From assembly GCF_002764115.1 (NCBI RefSeq), contig NZ_CP017941.1, positions 496,001 through 560,000 of the forward strand: 64,000 bases of DNA, read 5' to 3'. Position 1 is the first letter of the stretch; each line of letters opens with the position of its first letter. Of this stretch, positions 58,627 through 64,000 are shown piece by piece. Origin of the DNA: Phyllobacterium zundukense. GTDB taxonomy: Bacteria > Pseudomonadota > Alphaproteobacteria > Rhizobiales > Rhizobiaceae. A model generated the notes under the pieces. That model saw only the letters and a list, made by a program, of their open reading frames with translations. It searched no databases and had not been told where the DNA came from. The translations under genes and the position numbers were made by a program.

Positions 58627-61328
58627 CGATCGAGGTCAAGGGTACCAAGTCAGCCAAGCCGGACACTGAGGACTCCTATGAGCAGTATGTTCTGAAAAAC
58701 CAGGACAAACGGTCAAGTGCGCCACTCTTCTTCACGGTCTTCCTGACGGGGCTTGCGCTCTATCTAAAGAGCGCATTCCCGCGTCTGAGCAACCCCGAAC
58801 CCGAAGCCGAAGCCAAAACTCCGCCCCAGGATGAGGCGGCGGCCGCAAATGCGGTCGAGGTTGGGGCGCCTCCTGTAACGATCGATATGCATGAAGAAGC
58901 CAGGGAAAAGAAGATCGGTTCTGGCGGGCGCCTGTTCGATTCCGCAAATTCGCGCTTTGAGCTGGACGATTCACCGCTGATCGATGTTCAAAATCTCAGT
59001 CTGCCCAGCCTCGCGCTCTTGAAGAGTTTTGGAGGGATGTCGTTTTCCTTCCACGCTGCCAATGACAATCAATGGGGCGGCGGCGGGATGTCAAGGCTGC
59101 CGTCAGTTGGCAGTGGCGGTTCAAATCCCCAGGCTTTACCGGAACACGATATCGATATCGACAACGATACCGACGAGGACGAAGACGAAGACACAGACAC
59201 CGACACCGACGATGTTTCAAACCGCGCGCCTCGGGTCAACGGACCGGTCTATCTGGCGGATGTCTTTGGCTGTGCCGTTGCTCTGATCGGACTTTCCGAT
59301 CTGTTGCGCGGTGCCGTCGATCCGGATGGCGATCCACTTCTGATCCAGAATATAACGGTTTCCTCGGGAACGCTGACCCAGACGGCCGGCGGCTGGTATT
59401 TCGATGCGGCAATGCTCGGGCCTGTGACGGTTACCTATCTGGTTACCGATGGCAAACTCTCCGTGCTGCAGACCGCGCAATTCTCGGTGCTCAGGAACCC
59501 GCCGGTCATCGGAACTGCGGGCGACGATCTGCTGATCGGAACCGACTGCGCCGATGATATCGACGGACGCGAGGGAAATGACAATATCGACAGCCGGGGT
59601 GGAAGCGACACGGTGAATGGCGGCAGCGGTGACGATCATATCGTCGCTGGCAGCGGCAATGACATTATCCTGGCGGGCCTTGGTGACGACATTGTTCTGG
59701 GCGGCGTCGGTGACGATCAGATCTGGGGCGGCAGTGGCAATGACCGGCTGTTTGGTGATGAGGGTCGTGACACCATTTTCGGCGAAAGCGGTGATGATGC
59801 AATCAGTGGCGGTGATGGCGATGATCTGCTGTTCGGAGGCGAGGGCAACGACATCGTCACCGGTGACCTTGGCCGCGATACGATCCACGGCGACAGCGGC
59901 AATGACAAACTCGATGGCGGGGGCGATAACGATATCGTTCTCGGACAAGCCGGGGAGGATACGGTTGACGGCGGTGCCGGCGACGATTTCGTCAGCGGCG
60001 GTCAGGGTGTGGATGTTGTTCGTGGTGGTGACGGCGCGGATGTCGTTGCGGGCGAAGCCGACCAGGTAGCTGACATCTATGATGGCGGCACGGGCATCGA
60101 CACACTGGACTATTCCGCCGTTTTGCATGGCAGCACGGTCGATCTCGAGCACGGCACAGCAAGCAGTACGGAAATTGGCTTCGATACAATCTCAGGCTTT
60201 GAAATTCTCGCCGCTGGAGCAGGGGATGACGACGTCCAGGGAAGCGATGCCGACGAAACGATCTATGGCAATGCCGGTGATGACGTCATCGATGGTGCAG
60301 GGGGCGCTGACGTTGTGTCCGGTGGTGCTGGCAACGATCAACTGTCCGATGGTTCGGGCGCAGATACCGTCAGCGGCGACGCCGGCACTGACAGTGTTAC
60401 AGCTGCTCTGGATGCAACTGATGATAGCTATGATGGCGGTACAGGAATGGACACGCTCGATTACTCGGCTGCCCTCATGTCCGTCATCATTGATCTTGTG
60501 GCCGCCAATGCCAGCGGCGCCGAAATCGGCACTGACAGTGTGACGAACTTCGAGGTGATCAAGACGGGTGAAGGCGCCGACGAAATCGGCGGCAGCACCG
60601 CCAGCGAAAGCATCTTCGGGAATGGGGGGGATGATACCATCTCCGGAGGCAGCGGTAGCGACACATTATCGGGTGGCGCGGGGAACGACGTGATTGCTGA
60701 TGGCGAAGGATCCGATTCCGTTGAGGCCGGGAGCGGCGATGATGTGGTGCAAGCTGCTGCTGATGCCAGCGATGACATATATTCGGGTCAGGCTGGATCC
60801 GATACACTCGATTATTCGCAGTCGGCGCTCGGGGTCCTTGTCGACCTGGATACCGGCGCAGCAACTGGCTTCGACATCGGTCAGGATACTATCAGCGGAT
60901 TTGAAAAAGTCGTGACCGGCAGCGGCGACGACACTATCATCGTTGGAACCAATGCAATGGTGATCGAGGGTGGCGGGGGCGCGGACACGTTCGAGTTCCA
61001 CATTCCGGAGGGAAGCTCCAGCGCCGAGGTCATCCACCAGATCCTCGACTTCATGGTCGGCGACCGCATCGAAATGTCGAGGTATGAGATATTTGAAGAC
61101 GTTATCGACAGTTTGGAGGATCGGTTTGAGGAAGCTTATGGCGACCAGGCTGCTGCACAGCCTCTGCCGATCCGTGTTCGTCACGAGGGAACGGACGAAC
61201 TGGAGCAGACCTTGATCGAGGTCGATATGGATCGCGATGACCACTACGAAATGACGATCAATCTGAGCGGTCATCACATGCTGATGATTATCGAAAATCC
61301 TTTGAGTGAAAATGCCATTGTGACGTGA
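58623..61328 (+). CDS. RTX calcium-binding protein with N-terminal membrane segment
   Basis: The 901-residue protein starts in the cytoplasm, has one hydrophobic segment (PLFFTVFLTGLALYLKSAF, residues 35-53), then a Pro/Glu/Ala-rich region and an acidic tract of Asp, Glu and Thr near 180-198. A cadherin-like domain (VYLADVFGCAVALIGLSDLL and LRGAVDPDGDPLLIQN) follows. From about 300 to 780 run RTX repeats (GGSGDDHIVAGSGNDIILAG and others), interrupted by non-repeat segments with DIYDGGTGIDTLDYSAVLHG-like units three times. The C-terminus (EMTINLSGHHMLMII) resembles a type I signal. A membrane segment is unusual for a type I substrate and may hold it at the exporter. Its start overlaps the exporter gene. 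Confidence 0.88.
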   Translation: MTIEVKGTKSAKPDTEDSYEQYVLKNQDKRSSAPLFFTVFLTGLALYLKSAFPRLSNPEPEAEAKTPPQDEAAAANAVEVGAPPVTIDMHEEAREKKIGSGGRLFDSANSRFELDDSPLIDVQNLSLPSLALLKSFGGMSFSFHAANDNQWGGGGMSRLPSVGSGGSNPQALPEHDIDIDNDTDEDEDEDTDTDTDDVSNRAPRVNGPVYLADVFGCAVALIGLSDLLRGAVDPDGDPLLIQNITVSSGTLTQTAGGWYFDAAMLGPVTVTYLVTDGKLSVLQTAQFSVLRNPPVIGTAGDDLLIGTDCADDIDGREGNDNIDSRGGSDTVNGGSGDDHIVAGSGNDIILAGLGDDIVLGGVGDDQIWGGSGNDRLFGDEGRDTIFGESGDDAISGGDGDDLLFGGEGNDIVTGDLGRDTIHGDSGNDKLDGGGDNDIVLGQAGEDTVDGGAGDDFVSGGQGVDVVRGGDGADVVAGEADQVADIYDGGTGIDTLDYSAVLHGSTVDLEHGTASSTEIGFDTISGFEILAAGAGDDDVQGSDADETIYGNAGDDVIDGAGGADVVSGGAGNDQLSDGSGADTVSGDAGTDSVTAALDATDDSYDGGTGMDTLDYSAALMSVIIDLVAANASGAEIGTDSVTNFEVIKTGEGADEIGGSTASESIFGNGGDDTISGGSGSDTLSGGAGNDVIADGEGSDSVEAGSGDDVVQAAADASDDIYSGQAGSDTLDYSQSALGVLVDLDTGAATGFDIGQDTISGFEKVVTGSGDDTIIVGTNAMVIEGGGGADTFEFHIPEGSSSAEVIHQILDFMVGDRIEMSRYEIFEDVIDSLEDRFEEAYGDQAAAQPLPIRVRHEGTDELEQTLIEVDMDRDDHYEMTINLSGHHMLMIIENPLSENAIVT

Positions 61329-61341
61329 ACGGGAGTGAATG

Positions 61342-62688
61342 ATGTTCGGCCGACAAAAACAAAAAAACAATGCCAACGGCTCGCCAATGCCGACCGAGGC
61401 AGACAACGACAGCTTTCCGGTGGGAGCGCGGGTCTTCGCGGGTGTTACGCTTGGGTTACTGCTTTTCGCTGGCGCCGGCGGCTGGGCGGCGACCGCTCAG
61501 CTGACCGGGGCGGTGATCGCCCCTGGCATGGTCAAGGTCGACCAGAATCTGAAATCCATACAGCATCGCGACGGCGGTATCGTAAGCGAGATCAATGTTA
61601 GGGAAGGCGACTTCGTTACGAGCGGTCAGGTCATGTTAAGGCTTGATGACGCCGAAACGCGTGCCGAGCTCTCCATTGTCAGGACACAGTTGGTTGAGTT
61701 GATGGCGAAGCAGGCTCGACTGATCGCCGAGCGCGACAATTTGGGTGCAATCATTCTTTCTGAAGAGCTTGGCCAGCGAGTTGATGACTTCAGCCATATC
61801 TTCTTTGGCGAGAATCGCCTGTTCGAGGGAAATCGCCGACATCGCGACAGTCAAAAAGAACAGTTGCAATTGGGTATCGACCAGTTGGGTGAGGAAATCA
61901 AAGGACTACAGTCCCAGCATGGCGCCAAGGTCGACGAGATCGCCCTTGTCGAAATCGAACATGGCAAGATCAAGGGGCTGACCGACAAGCGGCTGATTGA
62001 GACTTCGCGTAAGTATATCATCGACCGCGAAATGGCCAAGCTCGTTGGCGAGAAGGGCGAGATAGAGGCCAATATCGCCCGGGCCAAGGCTCGCATGAGC
62101 GAAATCCAGATACAGATCATAGCTGTCGATGAAACTGCACGCACCGAGGCGCAGCGCGAGTTGAGTTCGATCGAACCGAAGCTGTCCGAATTGCGCGAGC
62201 GCCGCGTAGCGATCGAAGACCGTCTGTCGCGGACCGATATCCGCGCTCCGCTTTCCGGCACCGTGAATGAGCTCTCGGTCCACACGATTGGGGGCGTAAT
62301 TACGCCGGCTGAAAAGCTGGTGACACTTGTACCTGCGGATGCGGCGCTGAAGATAGAGGCGAAACTGTCACCGACCGATATCGACCAGGTATTTGTCGGT
62401 CAGCCGTCAAAGCTGCGCTTTTCCGCATTCAACCAGCGCACTACGCCTGAATTGCATGGACGCATCGCCTATGTCTCGGCGGCGACAAGCAGCGATCCCG
62501 CCACCGGTCAGGTATATTATCTGGCAGACGTAGTTGTTCCTGCCGAGGAGCTCGAAAAGCTTGGAGATAACAGACTGCTGCCAGGCATGCCTGTGGAAGT
62601 CTTCATTTCAACAGAAGAGCGCACCGCAATGTCGTTCCTCGCCAAACCACTTGCAGACCAATTCAGTCGTGCATTTCGAGAGCAATAG
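61342..62688 (+). CDS. HlyD-family type I secretion periplasmic adaptor
   Basis: The 448-residue protein has one N-terminal helix (VFAGVTLGLLLFAGAGGWAA) and the HlyD pattern: TGAVIAPGMVKVDQNLKSIQ, HRDGGIVSEINVREGDFV, a long coiled-coil hairpin between about residues 110 and 270 (AEIQIQ...), RTDIRAPLSGTVNELSVHTI and the C-terminal beta domain ending FISTEERTAMSFL. It bridges the inner-membrane exporter and an outer-membrane channel. It follows the RTX gene by 13 bases in the same operon. Confidence 0.93.
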   Translation: MFGRQKQKNNANGSPMPTEADNDSFPVGARVFAGVTLGLLLFAGAGGWAATAQLTGAVIAPGMVKVDQNLKSIQHRDGGIVSEINVREGDFVTSGQVMLRLDDAETRAELSIVRTQLVELMAKQARLIAERDNLGAIILSEELGQRVDDFSHIFFGENRLFEGNRRHRDSQKEQLQLGIDQLGEEIKGLQSQHGAKVDEIALVEIEHGKIKGLTDKRLIETSRKYIIDREMAKLVGEKGEIEANIARAKARMSEIQIQIIAVDETARTEAQRELSSIEPKLSELRERRVAIEDRLSRTDIRAPLSGTVNELSVHTIGGVITPAEKLVTLVPADAALKIEAKLSPTDIDQVFVGQPSKLRFSAFNQRTTPELHGRIAYVSAATSSDPATGQVYYLADVVVPAEELEKLGDNRLLPGMPVEVFISTEERTAMSFLAKPLADQFSRAFREQ

Positions 62689-62820
62689 GCGGCTGGAATA
62701 AGCCAGACCAACGGGCCAAGATTCGTCTGGGCCTACCCTCATTGTGCCGCATTCAGTGGGGCTGCGGCTCCGGCTCCATCAAGGCGGTCGTTGTCGCGAA
62801 GCCCGGTCTGTCAGAGAACG

Positions 62821-63125
62821 TCAAGCCGACGCTTTACGAATAGTGCGCATCACCATTTCGTAGTGCGTGTTCACATAGATCTTAAGTTCCGGCAGAGTTG
62901 AATCGCCTCCCAGGAGCATATCGATTGCGTAGGTCAGTGCCGGGCTGATCAGAATTTGACTGATATGGTCGTCGGCCCAGATTTCAAATACGCCCTCACG
63001 AACGCCTTTCTGAAGAATGCATTGCGGAACAGATCGGTGAAGAACTTGTAGCCCTCGTTATCTCCGCATTGAGCAAAGGCGGTCGCTATTAGCCGGATCA
63101 GTTCGCCACAAGCTGAAAAAGCCCA
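62821..63125 (-). pseudogene. C-terminal remnant of a TetR-family regulator
   Basis: The minus strand reads ILQKGVREGVFEIWADDHIS, then ILISPALTYAIDMLLGGDST and LPELKIYVNTHYEMVMRTIR to a stop at 62821. This is the typical last third of a TetR/AcrR regulator. No helix-turn-helix part is found to the right; the frame breaks near 63020-63125. It is not connected with the secretion operon. Confidence 0.45.
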
Positions 63126-63425
63126 ATTCAGAGAATGGCGGATTTCTGCGGGTTACAACGGATCGCTTTTTTTGTGGTGAATTGGGTGGAATATTCCAAT
63201 TTCTTTCCATAGTTAAAAGCTAAACTATTGAATTATCAGTGGCATCCCCGATGTGATTTAAAACACGACCTACGGTTTCGGAGGGCAGAACTCTATCCAG
63301 CTTGTTGCGGAGGCATATGATGTGGCGATTTGGCTGTTCGAAGCGTTTCTGGCTCCCGCTTCTCTCCACTCACAGGACGTTCCTCGCTCAGGGATTTGTC
63401 AAGCGTTGGCAACCGGTCGTTATCG
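63126..63425. other. Gap between the TetR remnant and the last regulator
   Basis: A+T-rich sequence with no coding frame I can support. It lies downstream of both minus-strand regulators' coding directions and shows no clear terminator. Confidence 0.2.
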
Positions 63426-63887
63426 TTACAAGATCTCGTCCGATTTCAAGCGCTCGAAAAGGGTAGGGGCTATGTGAAAACGTCTTGCGGTACCCCGACC
63501 GAGCATATTCTTTTCGAGCGTTTCAGTGAGTATCTTCCTTTGAACCAGCTGATCGACTGTTTCGGCCACGCCCGTTCGCGTCAGGCCGGTTTCCTCAACA
63601 ATATTGGTGAGCGTCAGCGGCACCTGCCCAATGTGCATGTGATAGAGAATGCTTATCATCCCAACCTGCTTCAATCTAGATTGGGCGGTCTCACCGTCCC
63701 GCGGGTTGTCCATGATCAGACGCAGAACCAGCGCAGAAAAAGCGAGATTTTTCCATTGAGACGCAAGGGGGCTTGGCATAGCATTAACTGCCCTATATAA
63801 GTGAGTTAAATTATTGGTTCGCGTTATATCCCATAGCACTGGATCGGGAGAAACGAAATGAGTTTCGCATCCATCACTTGCGGTCAA
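63426..63887 (-). CDS. Small winged-helix transcriptional regulator, MarR-like
   Basis: The 153-residue protein has a helix-turn-helix in the second half: LTLTNIVEETGLTRTGVAET, then VDQLVQRKILTETL and a basic wing MLGRGTARRFHIAP. The first half is helical (LAFSALVLRLIMDNPRD). This matches MarR-type or related winged-helix regulators of about 150 residues. The ATG at 63887 is not certain; later ATGs exist at MPSPLASQ and beyond. The neighbours in the window do not reveal a target. Confidence 0.6.
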   Translation of the reverse strand: MTASDGCETHFVSPDPVLWDITRTNNLTHLYRAVNAMPSPLASQWKNLAFSALVLRLIMDNPRDGETAQSRLKQVGMISILYHMHIGQVPLTLTNIVEETGLTRTGVAETVDQLVQRKILTETLEKNMLGRGTARRFHIAPTLFERLKSDEIL

Positions 63888-64000
63888 TCGCTTCTTCTTA
63901 TGTCTTGTACGGCCTGACGCGGCGAAGTTGACTTATGCCTCTCGGACATGCCGCCCGCCGAATAATAGTGCATGAAGAGAGCCCGATTAGATTCGTCCTT
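63888..64000. other. Right edge of the window
   Basis: About 110 bases with no recognisable gene. It is likely the promoter side of the last regulator. Confidence 0.2.

Noticed and set aside
59217..60152. Minus-strand frame of 311 codons across the second RTX gene
   Set aside because: It mirrors the RTX repeats (GGxGxD gives repeated Ile/Ala/Val antisense), so the openness is a product of the repeat and not evidence for a gene.
63330..63800. Plus-strand frame opposite the last regulator
   Set aside because: The minus strand encodes a recognisable winged helix; the plus-strand product has no domain features.

Overview
The window reads as an accessory replicon (plasmid or chromid) of an alphaproteobacterium, most likely of the order Hyphomicrobiales (Rhizobiaceae, Brucellaceae or Phyllobacteriaceae). 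The main reasons are a complete repABC replication and partition operon with its antisense RNA and parS-type palindromes, a mobilisation block, DUF736 and ArdC genes, several toxin-antitoxin modules, and many broken genes between mobile-element remnants. I see no rRNA, tRNA or CRISPR array. Everything here was read by eye, so family names rest on recognised motifs and not on database searches.

Layout. 1-6.3 kb: a membrane protein, an NADP-dependent oxidoreductase with a frameshifted divergent LysR gene, an IS66-like unit (3728-5067) whose inverted repeats and target duplication enclose a broken agmatinase, and a serine recombinase. 6.4-12.4 kb: a VapBC-like pair, repC, ctRNA, repB, repA, palindromes, and a small RNA made of three hairpins that each display an anti-Shine-Dalgarno loop. 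12.4-19.6 kb: a decayed tyrosine recombinase, hydrolase and dadA fragments, and a mobilisation operon (ParA/VirC1-like ATPase, two small genes, relaxase), then a decayed filamentous haemagglutinin fragment. 19.9-28.5 kb: plasmid housekeeping with XRE regulators, an 8-bp tandem repeat, a Fic remnant, DUF736, two tandem Phd/PemK-like modules and ArdC.

28.8-43.1 kb: a metabolic island. It holds an alpha-oxoamine synthase, an acetyltransferase, an M81 (MlrC-like) metallopeptidase, a polyamine-type ABC importer, a GntR regulator, a class III aminotransferase, a ThDP enzyme and a short-chain dehydrogenase. Two related response-regulator-like proteins with atypical receivers stand at its two ends. 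A palindrome of the form TTTTGTTGCAACAAAA lies in front of the first regulator gene, in front of gntR and the divergent ABC operon, and in front of the aminotransferase operon. This suggests one GntR-controlled regulon for import and conversion of an unknown amine-containing compound.

43.4-46.2 kb: hipBA flanked by matching operator-like sequences, and an IS6-family transposase. 46.7-62.7 kb: a NarL-type regulator and histidine kinase arranged tail to tail, then a type I secretion locus: a haem peroxidase/RTX protein of about 2,390 residues, a chimeric ORF joining part of an ABC exporter to an RTX C-terminus, the exporter ATPase, a second RTX protein with an N-terminal membrane segment, and the HlyD-type adaptor. 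No TolC-type outer-membrane gene is present, so that partner must be encoded elsewhere. 62.8-64 kb: a TetR remnant and a small winged-helix regulator.
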